From positions 256,980 to 320,979 of the forward strand of contig CASEVI010000001.1 of NCBI GenBank assembly GCA_949291375.1: a stretch of DNA of 64,000 nucleotides. The letters are read 5' to 3'. Below, piece after piece: positions 7,519 to 16,642 of this stretch. The notes under the pieces were generated by a model, which was not told the origin of the DNA, did no database searches, and saw nothing but the letters and a program-made list of their open reading frames with translations. Each line of letters starts with the position of its first letter. The first letter of the stretch is position 1. This DNA is from an uncultured bacterium (GTDB lineage: Bacteria > Bacillota_I > Bacilli_A > RFN20 > CAG-826). A program made the position numbers and the translations under genes.

Positions 7519-8430
7519 ATGAATATTAGAATTTCAAAAAAAGTCGAAGAAGCTTTAAAAGAAAAAAAGCCTGTAGTCGTTTTAGAATCAACAATTATTT
7601 CGCATGGAATGCCATATCCTAAAAATGTTGAATGTGCTTTAGCTGTTGAAAAAGCTATCGAAGAAGAAGGTGTTGTTGCTGCAACTATTGGTATTATCGA
7701 TGGAGTTGCCGTTATTGGGATGAGCCCTGAAGAAATTGAGGAATTCGGCAAAAGAAAAGGAATCGTTAAATGCTCAAGAAGAGATCTTCCTATAGTTTTT
7801 GCTACGAAAAATTGGGGCGCAACAACTGTTGCTGCAACAATGTTTATTGCTTCTATGGCAAACATTGAATTTTTTGTTACAGGGGGAATAGGGGGAGCCC
7901 ATCGAAAAGCTAATGAAACATTTGATATTTCAACAGATTTAGAAGAGCTTGGAAGAACAAATGTTAGTGTTATTTGTGCTGGTCCAAAAGCTATTCTTGA
8001 TTTAGGTTTAACTTTAGAAATATTAGAAACAAAAGGTGTTCCTGTAATTGGATATAATACTGATTATCTTCCTGCATTTTATACTAAAACATCAAAATAT
8101 AAAGTTGATTATAACGCTAAAACACCATTAGATATTGCTAAAATTATTAAAGCAAAAAGAGATAATAAACTTGATGGCGGAGTTTTGATTACCAATCCGG
8201 TTGATGATGAACACTCTTTAGATGAAGGTAAAATTGAGAAAGTCATTAAAGAAGCAATTAAAGAAATGGAAAGAAAAGGAATAAAAGGAAAAGAAGAAAC
8301 CCCATTCTTACTTTCTAAAATTGTTGAATTAACTCAAGGGAAATCATTAGAAACTAATATTGCGTTAATTTTAAACAATGCTCATTTAGGTGCTAAAATT
8401 GCTAAAGAATATTATTTATTAAAGAAATAA
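7519..8430 (+). CDS. psuG: Pseudouridine-5'-phosphate glycosidase PsuG
   Basis: 303 residues, the usual length. PsuG splits pseudouridine 5'-phosphate to uracil and ribose 5-phosphate. Visible family signatures: VVLESTIISHGMPYP (catalytic Glu23), FATKNWGATTVAAT with the Lys that engages the sugar, the glycine-rich FFVTGGIGGAHR, AGPKAILDLGLTLE and the terminal NIALILNNAHLGAKIA. SD AAAGGAG is well placed. The kinase that normally precedes it in the pathway seems to be the PfkB gene at 10446, on the other side of guaA. A terminator follows. Confidence 0.95.
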   Translation: MNIRISKKVEEALKEKKPVVVLESTIISHGMPYPKNVECALAVEKAIEEEGVVAATIGIIDGVAVIGMSPEEIEEFGKRKGIVKCSRRDLPIVFATKNWGATTVAATMFIASMANIEFFVTGGIGGAHRKANETFDISTDLEELGRTNVSVICAGPKAILDLGLTLEILETKGVPVIGYNTDYLPAFYTKTSKYKVDYNAKTPLDIAKIIKAKRDNKLDGGVLITNPVDDEHSLDEGKIEKVIKEAIKEMERKGIKGKEETPFLLSKIVELTQGKSLETNIALILNNAHLGAKIAKEYYLLKK

Positions 8431-8463
8431 TTTATTACTCAGTTTTAAAATTATAAAATGAAG

Positions 8464-8493
8464 AGGTATAGCTTAAAAAGTTATACCTTTTTT
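8464..8493 (+). terminator. Terminator after psuG
   Basis: Hairpin AGGTATAGCTT / AAGTTATACCT (one wobble pair, three-base loop) followed by TTTTTT. Confidence 0.85.
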
Positions 8494-8511
8494 ATTAGTT
8501 TTGATTACTAT

Positions 8512-8527
8512 TTTTTCACGTGAAAAA
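8512..8527. promoter_or_regulatory. Perfect 16-bp palindrome upstream of guaA
   Basis: TTTTTCACGTGAAAAA with a CACGTG core, in the 300-base gap between psuG and guaA. It could be an operator. The rest of this gap holds the psuG terminator, an unassigned AT-rich stretch, a weak AGGGC/GCTCT hairpin near 8670, and the strong guaA SD (AAAGGAGGAG). No purine riboswitch was found here. Confidence 0.3.
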
Positions 8528-8729
8528 TGTAAAAAATGATAAAATTCGACTTATAAATTAATAATTAAACAAGTTTCAAAAAAATTCAAAAATTATTAGG
8601 CAAAAAGAAAATGTTATATTAAAATAATAGTTAGATGAAAGAAAATTTTGACATAATAATGGACTCAATTTAGGGCTTCTTTTTTGCTCTAATAAAATAA
8701 ATAATTTTAAGAAAAGGAGGAGTCGACCA

Positions 8730-10232
8730 ATGGACAAAATAGTTATATTAGACTATGGAAGCCAATATAATGAATTACTCTTAAGAAAATTAAGAGATAA
8801 TGGCGTCTATAGTCTCTTGCTTCCAAAAACGACAAGCAAGGAAAGAATTGAAGAACTTCATCATGTAAAAGGAATTATCCTTTCAGGTGGGCCTAATGTT
8901 ATTAGTGATGAAGATAAAGAACTTTTTGATGAAAGATTACTTGAACTCAACATTCCAATTTTAGGTATTTGCTATGGCATGGAAGCTTTAGCAAGATATT
9001 ACGGAGCAAAAATCGAATCTATAAAGGACAGAGAGTATGATAAGCATGTAGTGCGTATTAATACAAAATGTCCTTTATTTTTAGATATACCTGAAGAAAC
9101 CGTTGTTTATATGAGCAAAAATGACCGAGTTATTGGATTAACGGGCGTTGAAGAAATTGCTGAAAGTGCCTCTTCAGGATTAGTAGGTTTTTCTAAAGGA
9201 TATGTTTTTGGTTTATTATTCCATCCAGAAATTGATTCAACAGAATATGGTTCAAAAATTTTACAAAATTTCATTAAACTTTGCGGATGTAATGGACACT
9301 GGACTATTGATAACTTTATTGAAAACAAAATTAAAGGTTTAAAGAAAGAAATTGGTGATAAAAAGGTTATTTTAGGTCTTAGTGGTGGCGTTGATAGTGC
9401 CGTTGCTGCATTACTTTTACATGAAGCAATAGGGGATAATTTAACTTGCTTATTTGTTGAAACCGGTTTACATAGATATAACGAATATAATGTTATTATT
9501 AAACGTTTCGAAGAACATTTTAAAATTAAAGTTCATATAGCTGATGAAGGAGAATTATTCTTAGGTAGATTAAAAGGAGTTGTTGATCCAGAAGAAAAAA
9601 GAAAAGTTATATCATCTACTTTTGTTGAAGTATTTAAAAAAGCTGCAACTAAATTAGGCCATTTTGATTTCTTGGGTCAAGGAACACTTTATACTGATAT
9701 AAGAGAATCTAAATGGGGTGGAAAGAGTAAAGTTATTAAAGATTTGCCTGAAGATATTGGTTTTAAAATTATTGAACCAATTAGACAATTAACAAAAGAT
9801 GAAGTTAGAAGCGTTGGTAGAAGACTTGGTCTTGATGAATCATTTATTACTCGTCAACCATTCCCTTTCCCTGGACTTGCTATTCGTATAATAGGTGAAG
9901 TTACACTTCTTAAACTTGAAATTTTAAGAGAAGCAAATGAAATCTTATCTCAAGAAGTAAGAAAAGCACATTTAGAAAAAGATATTTATCAATATTTCTG
10001 TGTTTTAACTAATATTGATAGTGTTGGTGTAGAAGGTAATAACAAGATTTATTATCATACAGTTGCTATTAGAGCAGTTAAATCAATTGATGGAATTAAT
10101 GCTGATTTCTATCATTTCGATATCGATTTCTTAGCAAGAGTATCTAGAAGAATCGTTAATGAAGTAGCTGGAGTTAATAGAGTAGTTTATGATATTACTA
10201 CAAAACCACCATCCACAATTGAATATCAATAG
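8730..10232 (+). CDS. guaA: GMP synthase (glutamine-hydrolysing)
   Basis: 500 residues. It converts XMP to GMP with ATP and glutamine. The N-terminal class I amidotransferase has the catalytic Cys81 in GICYGME and the His/Glu pair in LLFHPEID. The ATP pyrophosphatase domain has VILGLSGGVDSAVAALL, and the C-terminal dimerisation domain ends TTKPPSTIEYQ as usual. SD AAAGGAGGAG is strong. It stands alone between two terminators, so it is likely a single-gene transcript. Confidence 0.97.
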   Translation: MDKIVILDYGSQYNELLLRKLRDNGVYSLLLPKTTSKERIEELHHVKGIILSGGPNVISDEDKELFDERLLELNIPILGICYGMEALARYYGAKIESIKDREYDKHVVRINTKCPLFLDIPEETVVYMSKNDRVIGLTGVEEIAESASSGLVGFSKGYVFGLLFHPEIDSTEYGSKILQNFIKLCGCNGHWTIDNFIENKIKGLKKEIGDKKVILGLSGGVDSAVAALLLHEAIGDNLTCLFVETGLHRYNEYNVIIKRFEEHFKIKVHIADEGELFLGRLKGVVDPEEKRKVISSTFVEVFKKAATKLGHFDFLGQGTLYTDIRESKWGGKSKVIKDLPEDIGFKIIEPIRQLTKDEVRSVGRRLGLDESFITRQPFPFPGLAIRIIGEVTLLKLEILREANEILSQEVRKAHLEKDIYQYFCVLTNIDSVGVEGNNKIYYHTVAIRAVKSIDGINADFYHFDIDFLARVSRRIVNEVAGVNRVVYDITTKPPSTIEYQ

Positions 10233-10243
10233 AAAAGAAAATA

Positions 10244-10280
10244 TAACTAAAAACAGCAAGTTAATTGCTGTTTTTAGTTA
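10244..10280 (+). terminator. Terminator after guaA
   Basis: Perfect 16-base-pair hairpin TAACTAAAAACAGCAA / TTGCTGTTTTTAGTTA with a GTTA loop region; its 3' arm contains the T run. Confidence 0.88.
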
Positions 10281-10445
10281 TTATTAATTAAAAATAGTCG
10301 CTATTATAATGTTAATAAAATATTAAAAATTTTAATTTGCTTATAACTTCTTGACTAGTATAAATAAAAGTTTAATATTTTAATTAATTTTTATTATTAA
10401 ATATTTGTTTAAGTTAAAAAAATATTTAAGGGGAAAAATATTGTT

Positions 10446-11345
10446 ATGCTATTTTCTAATTATAAACTTGTATTAATTGGTGGTTCGAATATTGACTTTA
10501 TTTCAACAAGTTTAAAACCATTAATTAATGGAACATCAAATATTGGTAAACTTAAAATTTCTTTTGGCGGAGTCATGAAAAATGTTGCTTACGATTTAGC
10601 AATTTTAAATGATGATTTCTTATTTTTTACAGCAATAGGGAATGATTTATATGGTAAAAGATTAAAAGAAGAACTTAAAGAAGCATCAATTAATTATATT
10701 TCTCCTAAATCAAATCGTATTTCTTCAACCTATTTAGCAATCAATAATGAAAAAAATGATTTATATGTTAGTGTTTGTGATAATCAAATAATTGATTGTA
10801 TTTCTCCATTTTTCCTATCTAAATATCAAAAAATATTGAAAAATAGCAATTATATTTGCATTGATGCAAATATAAGTGAAGAAACAATTAAATACATTTT
10901 TAATAATTATAGTGATAAAAAAATTATGGTTGAAGGAGTCTCAATTCCTAAAATTGTTAAGTTTGAAAATTATTTAGATAAAATTTATTTATTAAAATGT
11001 AATATTGGCGAAGCTAAAGCTCTATTTTCTAAGAATTTAAATGAAGAACATGTTGTTGAAAAGTTGATTGAAAAAGGAGTTAAAAAATTCATTATTTCAA
11101 ACAAAGATAAGGATGTTATCGGATATGATGGTTCTCACGTGGAAACTTTCTTTGTTGATAGACTCGATAACATTGTTAATTCTAATGGAGCTGGAGATGC
11201 CTTATTTGCTGGTTTTGTTCATGAATATATTAAAAGCGAAAATTTTGATGAAGCTGTTAAGTTTGGTATTAAATTATCATCGTACGTTCTTCAAAGTGAT
11301 GAAGCATATTCATTAGATTCTAAGGAATTGGTTTTAAAAAAATAA
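10446..11345 (+). CDS. PfkB-family kinase, probably pseudouridine kinase PsuK
   Basis: 299 residues. PfkB signatures are clear: the N-terminal GGSNIDFIS, the first family motif KISFGGVMKNVAYDLA, and the catalytic-base motif NSNGAGDALFAGF. DANISEETIKYIF, followed by VEGVSIPKIVKFENYL and LLKCNIGEAKALF, fits pseudouridine kinases better than ribo- or fructokinases. PsuK makes pseudouridine 5'-phosphate, the substrate of PsuG encoded at 7519. The SD (AAGGGG) lies rather far upstream (12 bases). No terminator follows directly. Confidence 0.75.
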   Translation: MLFSNYKLVLIGGSNIDFISTSLKPLINGTSNIGKLKISFGGVMKNVAYDLAILNDDFLFFTAIGNDLYGKRLKEELKEASINYISPKSNRISSTYLAINNEKNDLYVSVCDNQIIDCISPFFLSKYQKILKNSNYICIDANISEETIKYIFNNYSDKKIMVEGVSIPKIVKFENYLDKIYLLKCNIGEAKALFSKNLNEEHVVEKLIEKGVKKFIISNKDKDVIGYDGSHVETFFVDRLDNIVNSNGAGDALFAGFVHEYIKSENFDEAVKFGIKLSSYVLQSDEAYSLDSKELVLKK

Positions 11346-11529
11346 AATTTTTTGGCATAAAATTTTGAATTTTAGCATTCTTGTATAGTGAAGGGACTAA
11401 AAATTCTTTACTTTAAAGGGCTATTCTTATATACTTATTTAGCACTTTTATATAGTTTACTATATAGGGTCGCTTCTCTGCTTGTTTGAAAAAATAACAA
11501 GCCAGATGTCCAAAGGGAGGTATAAAGAT
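11346..11529 (+). promoter_or_regulatory. Leader region of the rpsF operon, possible S6:S18 autoregulatory element
   Basis: 184 bases without a gene. Just before the SD an imperfect stem can form between 11469 and 11515: CTTGTT/AACAAG at the tip, CTG/CAG below with a single bulged C, an internal loop, and GG..C/G..CC at the base. Such bulged hairpins precede rpsF in many bacteria and bind the S6:S18 complex, but I could not match the consensus closely. Further upstream, TTTAGCATTCTTGTAT (11371-11386) is followed by a hairpin GTGAAG/CTTTAC; the same 16 bases occur at 24181. Confidence 0.35.
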
Positions 11530-11817
11530 ATGAAAAAGTACGAAATCATGTACATTCTCAAATCAACCCTTGAAGAAGCTGATAGAAAAGCTGAAATCGA
11601 AAAATTAGCAAAATTATTAACAAATAATGGTGCTAAGGTTACAAAAACCAATGAATGGGGCGCAAGAGACCTTGCTTATGAAATTAAAAAAGAAAAGAAA
11701 GGTTACTACGTTGTCTTAAAGGTTGAAGCTGAACCAGCTGCATTAAAGGAATTTGATCGTCTCACAAAGATTGATAGTAATGTATTAAGATTCTTAATCA
11801 CTGTCGATCACGAATAA
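11530..11817 (+). CDS. rpsF: 30S ribosomal protein S6
   Basis: 95 residues from the ATG at 11530, preceded by GGGAGG; an in-frame TTG at 11482 is rejected because it would add residues foreign to S6. Family marks: MKKYEIMYILKS at the start, and WGARDLAYEIKKEKKGYYVVL with the conserved Arg-x-Leu-Ala-Tyr core. It binds S18 on the small subunit platform; rpsR follows in the same operon with ssb between them, the standard arrangement. Confidence 0.97.
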   Translation: MKKYEIMYILKSTLEEADRKAEIEKLAKLLTNNGAKVTKTNEWGARDLAYEIKKEKKGYYVVLKVEAEPAALKEFDRLTKIDSNVLRFLITVDHE

Positions 11818-11833
11818 GAAGGAGATAGAAAAA

Positions 11834-12295
11834 ATGATTAATCGTGTAGTTTTAGTAGGTCGTATCACAAGAGAATTAGAAATTAGAAGAAGTACTTCAG
11901 GAGTTGCTGTTTTACCTTTTACTCTTGCAATTGATTCATTAAGAAAAGACGCTCAAGGTAATAGAATGACTAATTTTATTCCATGTAGAGCATTAGGAAA
12001 TATTGCAGAAACAATTGAAAAATATTGTACAAAAGGTAGTTTAATTGCTGTTGAAGGTTACATTGAGTCTTCTAGATATGAAAGAAGAGATGGAACAAGC
12101 GCAACTTCTCTTGATGTATTTGTTCAAGCTATGACTCTTTGCGATAACCGTAAAAATACACAAAAGAATAGCGAAGACTCAATCAGTCAATTAAATGACA
12201 ATACTTCTGGATACGAACCAGATACACATGAGAACGAAAGTGATAACACTGATTATTCTCAAATGGATTTAGCTGATGATGATCTTCCATTCTAA
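11834..12295 (+). CDS. ssb: Single-stranded DNA-binding protein
   Basis: 153 residues. The N-terminal OB fold starts MINRVVLVGRITRELEIRRS and includes NFIPCRALGNIAETIEKYC and LIAVEGYIESSRYE. A flexible Asn/Ser/Asp-rich tail follows and ends DDDLPF, the acidic tip that recruits partner proteins. SD AAGGAG. Second gene of the rpsF-ssb-rpsR operon. Confidence 0.97.
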   Translation: MINRVVLVGRITRELEIRRSTSGVAVLPFTLAIDSLRKDAQGNRMTNFIPCRALGNIAETIEKYCTKGSLIAVEGYIESSRYERRDGTSATSLDVFVQAMTLCDNRKNTQKNSEDSISQLNDNTSGYEPDTHENESDNTDYSQMDLADDDLPF

Positions 12296-12329
12296 AAATC
12301 TTATTTAAGATTAAAGAAAGGAGAAGAGA

Positions 12330-12557
12330 ATGGCATTTATTAAGAAAAGAAGTAAGAAAAAAGTTTGCTACTTCACAAAGAATAAAATTAAATTCATCGA
12401 TTATAAAGATGTCGATTTATTAAAGAAATTTATTTCTTCATCTGGTAGAATTTCTCCACGTAGAATTACCGGAACAAGTGCAAAATATCAAAGAGAATTA
12501 GCAAGAGCAATTAAAAATGCTCGTTATATGGCTCTTTTACCATATATTGAAGACTAA
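12330..12557 (+). CDS. rpsR: 30S ribosomal protein S18
   Basis: 75 residues. Recognised by the basic start, [20 protein letters not shown], and by the segment [20 protein letters not shown] followed by [18 protein letters not shown]. Last gene of the operon, followed by a terminator. Confidence 0.97.
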   Translation: MAFIKKRSKKKVCYFTKNKIKFIDYKDVDLLKKFISSSGRISPRRITGTSAKYQRELARAIKNARYMALLPYIED

Positions 12558-12581
12558 TTTGTTCTTAATTCGTATTAAAAT

Positions 12582-12607
12582 AAGTCGCTAGAAATGGCGA
12601 CTTTTTT
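12582..12607 (+). terminator. Terminator of the rpsF operon
   Basis: AAGTCGC / GCGACTT hairpin followed by TTTT. Confidence 0.88.
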
Positions 12608-12680
12608 GCTAGTTATTAATTTTATTAATAAAAATAAGCATTTAATGTATAATTAAAAAAGTAATCGCGGAAATTTAGAT

Positions 12681-14714
12681 ATGAAAAAAGTTTTAAAAGT
12701 AATTCAAATAGTTGCTTTATTATTGGCTATTTTTGAAATATTAGCATTTGGTATTTTTATTTCACTTTATGTTATTGATATTTGGAATCTTCAAACTCAT
12801 ATGAGCGTTGAAGGAATTGGATATTTAACAATTGGTATCGTTTTATTTAATCTCGTTGTTTTAGCTTGTTTTGTAATGATTATTAATTACAATAAAACGA
12901 AAAATGATTTATTTTTAGAAGAAATTGTTGGAAAAGAGATAAATGAAACATTTCTTTTTGGCGAAATTGGATTTTTAGTATTTGACACTGATAATAAAAT
13001 TGTTTGGACTAGTGATATTTTTCATATGAGAGGAATAAATATCATTAACCAAGATGTTTTCGAATGGAACGAAGAATTAAAAGAATTTTTAAACGAAGAT
13101 GATACTTATGAAAAAACAATTCAAATAGATGATAACTTTTATGTTGTTAAATTATTAAAAAATAATAATATTTTTCTTTTCAAAGATGTTACTGAATATG
13201 AAAATGCGGTTGCATTATTCCAAAGAAACTCTTTAGTTCTTGGAATTATTATGATTGATAATTATGCAGAAATTGCGCAAAATAACGAAGATAGTAACGA
13301 TATTATTCCACAAATTAAAAATGCAATAACTAATTATGCTAGAACTTTCCATTTTGTTATTAGAAGTTTTAAGAGTGATTCATTTTTTGTTGTTTCTAGA
13401 AATGAAGATTTAGAAAGTTTAAAGAAAGATAATTTTTCAATTTTGAATACAGTTAGAGCTATCGGCAAAAAAGAAGATGTAAACACAACATTATCAATTG
13501 CTTTTGCACATGATTTTTCTACCATTGCCCAAAATAATGAAATGGCCTCAACTGCTTTAAGTATTGCAATGTCACGAGGCGGCGATCAAGCAGTTATTGC
13601 TCAAATGAACCATGAATTAATATTCTTTGGAGGAAAAAGTGGAGCTGAAGAAAGTAGAAACAAAGTTAAAGTTAAAAGCGATGCCAATGCATTGCTTAAC
13701 CATATTGAAACCTATAAAGATAATAAAATTTTTATTATGGGACATAAAGACATGGATATGGATGCTCTTGGTTCATGTTTAGGAATGTATGAAATTTGTA
13801 AATATAAAAAATGTAAAGATTTTCATATTGTTTTTGACCATATATTAACTGAAAAAAAGACTAGGTATGCTTTTATGACAAGTTTCCCTAAAAATCAGTT
13901 TGATGATATAACAATTTCTTTAAGAAAAGCAATTGATGAATGTGACCCTACCTCACTTTTAATCATTGTAGATGTTAACCGCTCAGATAAAGTTATGTGT
14001 TCAGATCTTTTAGATAAAACCGAAAAGTACATCGTTATTGACCATCATCGTCAATCTGATACAAATGTTATTGAAAATCCTTTATTAAAGATTATCGACA
14101 CATCTGCCTCTTCAGCTTCAGAACTTATAACTGAGTTAATTAAATATGGTTCAAAATTTCCGCCTATTCCAATTGATCCAAAAATTGCTACTATTATGCT
14201 TTCAGGAATTTTCCTTGATACGCAATTTTTCAAAACAAAAACAGTTGGTATTAGAACTTTTGAATCCTCGATGGTTTTAAAAGAATATGGTGCTGATAAC
14301 CATGAAGCTGATGATTTCTTAAAGGATGAAATTCAAGAATTTGCAGCGGTTATGAGTATTGTTGAAAATATGATTACTCCTTTTTCTGGAGTTGTCTATT
14401 GCAAATGTAAAGACGATGAAATTGTTGACTCTGTAACTTTAGCAAAAGCTGCTAATCAATGTTTAGAAATTAAAGGAAACAGTGCATCTTTTGTTATTGG
14501 ACGAACTGGAGAAAATGAAGTTGGTATTTCAGCTAGAAGTGATGGAAAAATCAATGTTCAATTAATTTGTGAAAAACTTGGAGGTGGCGGTCATTTAAAT
14601 GCTGCTGCCACAACTTTAAAAGATTTAAGTGTTAATGAAGTTGAAAAGAGATTGTTAGATGCTTTAACAACTTCATTAGATGAAGCACGTAAAAATGTTG
14701 AAGGAGAAGATTAA
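12681..14714 (+). CDS. gdpP: Cyclic-di-AMP phosphodiesterase GdpP
   Basis: 677 residues, usual for GdpP. Two N-terminal membrane spans (about 8-32 and 46-70), then a PAS-like domain, a degenerate GGDEF domain (about 180-320) and a DHH/DHHA1 phosphodiesterase. The active-site motifs are present: GHKDMDMDALGS, IIVDVNRSDK, VIDHHRQS and the terminal GGGGHLNAAAT. It hydrolyses c-di-AMP to pApA at the membrane and so affects potassium and osmotic homeostasis. A TATAAT box lies about 25 bases before the ATG and the SD is weak. It is followed after 3 bases by rplI, the order seen in Bacillus. Confidence 0.95.
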   Translation: MKKVLKVIQIVALLLAIFEILAFGIFISLYVIDIWNLQTHMSVEGIGYLTIGIVLFNLVVLACFVMIINYNKTKNDLFLEEIVGKEINETFLFGEIGFLVFDTDNKIVWTSDIFHMRGINIINQDVFEWNEELKEFLNEDDTYEKTIQIDDNFYVVKLLKNNNIFLFKDVTEYENAVALFQRNSLVLGIIMIDNYAEIAQNNEDSNDIIPQIKNAITNYARTFHFVIRSFKSDSFFVVSRNEDLESLKKDNFSILNTVRAIGKKEDVNTTLSIAFAHDFSTIAQNNEMASTALSIAMSRGGDQAVIAQMNHELIFFGGKSGAEESRNKVKVKSDANALLNHIETYKDNKIFIMGHKDMDMDALGSCLGMYEICKYKKCKDFHIVFDHILTEKKTRYAFMTSFPKNQFDDITISLRKAIDECDPTSLLIIVDVNRSDKVMCSDLLDKTEKYIVIDHHRQSDTNVIENPLLKIIDTSASSASELITELIKYGSKFPPIPIDPKIATIMLSGIFLDTQFFKTKTVGIRTFESSMVLKEYGADNHEADDFLKDEIQEFAAVMSIVENMITPFSGVVYCKCKDDEIVDSVTLAKAANQCLEIKGNSASFVIGRTGENEVGISARSDGKINVQLICEKLGGGGHLNAAATTLKDLSVNEVEKRLLDALTTSLDEARKNVEGED

Positions 14715-14717
14715 TTT

Positions 14718-15167
14718 ATGGAAGTAATTTTACTTAAAGATGTAAAAGGAGTTGGAAAAAAAGGCGAAACCAAAACTGTAAGTGATGGCTATGGCAATAA
14801 CTTCTTAATTAAAAATAAATTTGCCGTTAGAAAAACCGAAGCTTCTGTTGCTCATTTAGAAAAAGAAAAAGCTTTGCAAGCCCAAAAAGAAGAAGAATTA
14901 AGACAAGAAGCTTTAAAAAATAAAGAAAAGTTAAGCCAAATAACCTTAGAATTTAAAGCCAAAGCTCAAGGAAGCGGGAATATGGCTGGAACTATTTCAA
15001 CAAAAGAAGTTGAAGATAGATTAAAAAAAGAATACGGTATTATTATTGATAAAAGAAAATTTGTTGAAAAATACCCAATTAATGCTTTTGGATATACCAA
15101 TTTAAAAATTGAATTATATAAAGGTGTAATTGCTGAAATTAGAGTTCACGTAAGTGAAGACAAATAG
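14718..15167 (+). CDS. rplI: 50S ribosomal protein L9
   Basis: 149 residues. The N-terminal domain starts MEVILLKDVKGVGKKGETKTV and includes GYGNNFLIKNKFAV, the L9 signature. A long charged connecting helix (about 45-80) and a C-terminal domain with GTISTKEVEDRLKKEYGI and KIELYKGVIAEIRVHV complete it. The SD GAAGGAGAAG lies in the end of gdpP. Confidence 0.97.
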   Translation: MEVILLKDVKGVGKKGETKTVSDGYGNNFLIKNKFAVRKTEASVAHLEKEKALQAQKEEELRQEALKNKEKLSQITLEFKAKAQGSGNMAGTISTKEVEDRLKKEYGIIIDKRKFVEKYPINAFGYTNLKIELYKGVIAEIRVHVSEDK

Positions 15168-15172
15168 TTCAT

Positions 15173-16633
15173 ATGGATTTAACTTTTTTACATGATGATG
15201 AATTAGAACAAATTGTTTTAGGTTCGATGTTAACTGATAAAAAATGTGCACTTGATGGCGTTTCTTTATTAGAAATCGATGATTTTTTTGTTGCGAATCG
15301 TGGAAATCGCGAGGTTTTTAGAGCAATGAAACAACTTGATTTAGCAGATAATGCTATCGATGCAGCTAATGTTACTTCGCAACTTAAACAAAATAAAGTT
15401 TATGATGAAATCGGTGGTTTTGACTTTCTTGCCGAACTTATTGATAGCGTTACGATTTATCAAAACTTTGATCAATATGTAAAAAAATTACAAGAATTTA
15501 AACTTTTAAGAAATTTAGTTGAGGTTTGTCAAAAAACTATTGATAACGCCTCTGAAAAAAGCATTGAATCGATTAGCGATTTTTTAGCCGTTACCGAGAA
15601 AAAAATTGATGATATTACTTCAAAAAGAAGCGTTTCTGATTTTAAAAGTGCTAGAGAAGTTGCTAAAATCGTTGGAAATTTAATTCAAAGATCAAAATCA
15701 GGAATTGATGGTATTGAAACAGGTTTTTCAGATTTAGACCGTCAAATGGGTGGACTCGGGAATGGCCAACTAATTGTTGTCGCAGCTCGTCCAGGTATGG
15801 GTAAATCAATGCTTGCTTTAAATATTTGCTATAACATTGCAAAAAGAACTAATAGAACAATAGCATATTTTTCTTTGGAAATGAGTAACGAAGAACTTAT
15901 GCGAAGACTTTTTGCGGTGGCAAGTGGGATAACTCAAAGAAAAATTAATTTTGGTTTCTTGTCTCCCCAAGATAAAGTTTTATTAAAAGATGCAGAAAAT
16001 GAAATTTCTAAAACTAATTTATATTTTGAAGAATCTACTGCAATAACAATTGATGATATTGTTGTTAAATGCAGAAAATTAAAAGAACAAAGAGAGGATT
16101 TAGCTTTAATAGTTGTTGACCATATCGGCATTATTCAAGAAGGCGCTCATAAATTTAATTCTGATCAAGAAAAAATTGCTTATTTTAGTAGAACTTTAAA
16201 AGCTCTAGCTCTTGAACTTAATATACCAATTATTATAGTCGCTCATATTAATAGAGGAGCCGAAAAAAAAGAAAATCGTATCCCTGAATTAAGCGAACTT
16301 AGAGGAAGCGGACAAATTGAGAACGATTGTGATAAAGCTTTACTTTTATATCGTCAAGGATACTATCGTCGACAAGGAATTGATGTTAAAGAAAAACGTG
16401 GTTTTGGGGATGCTAGTTTAAATCAAGGGAATCCTATTGGCGAAAATGATGATGAAAAACAAGAAACAAATTTTCAAGAAGATGACAATCGTGGCGAAAA
16501 AATGGATATTATTGTTGCAAAAAATAGACAGGGTGCAACTGGTAAAGTTTGGTTATTATTTTTCCCAGCAATAGGCAGATTTTCAACTGCTACCGACAAA
16601 CAATATGATGATAGTGACTTCACTACCGATTAA
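15173..16633 (+). CDS. dnaB: Replicative DNA helicase DnaB
   Basis: 486 residues (called DnaC in Bacillus). The N-terminal helicase-loader interaction domain is followed by a RecA-like motor with Walker A ARPGMGKSMLAL, the Walker B segment LALIVVDHIGII, and RGSGQIENDCDKALLLYRQ near the Arg finger. The C-terminal stretch GENDDEKQETNFQEDDN is an acidic insertion before the last strand; it may be lineage-specific. No SD precedes the ATG, five bases after the rplI stop, so translation probably depends on coupling. Confidence 0.96.
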   Translation: MDLTFLHDDELEQIVLGSMLTDKKCALDGVSLLEIDDFFVANRGNREVFRAMKQLDLADNAIDAANVTSQLKQNKVYDEIGGFDFLAELIDSVTIYQNFDQYVKKLQEFKLLRNLVEVCQKTIDNASEKSIESISDFLAVTEKKIDDITSKRSVSDFKSAREVAKIVGNLIQRSKSGIDGIETGFSDLDRQMGGLGNGQLIVVAARPGMGKSMLALNICYNIAKRTNRTIAYFSLEMSNEELMRRLFAVASGITQRKINFGFLSPQDKVLLKDAENEISKTNLYFEESTAITIDDIVVKCRKLKEQREDLALIVVDHIGIIQEGAHKFNSDQEKIAYFSRTLKALALELNIPIIIVAHINRGAEKKENRIPELSELRGSGQIENDCDKALLLYRQGYYRRQGIDVKEKRGFGDASLNQGNPIGENDDEKQETNFQEDDNRGEKMDIIVAKNRQGATGKVWLLFFPAIGRFSTATDKQYDDSDFTTD

Positions 16634-16642
16634 TAAAATTTT

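Noticed and set aside
8430-8729. Purine riboswitch upstream of guaA
   Set aside because: No three-way junction or conserved junction bases were found in this gap.
10446-11345. Ribokinase or fructokinase assignment
   Set aside because: The DANISEETI and VEGVSIPKI segments and the nearby psuG fit pseudouridine kinase better, although the call remains tentative.
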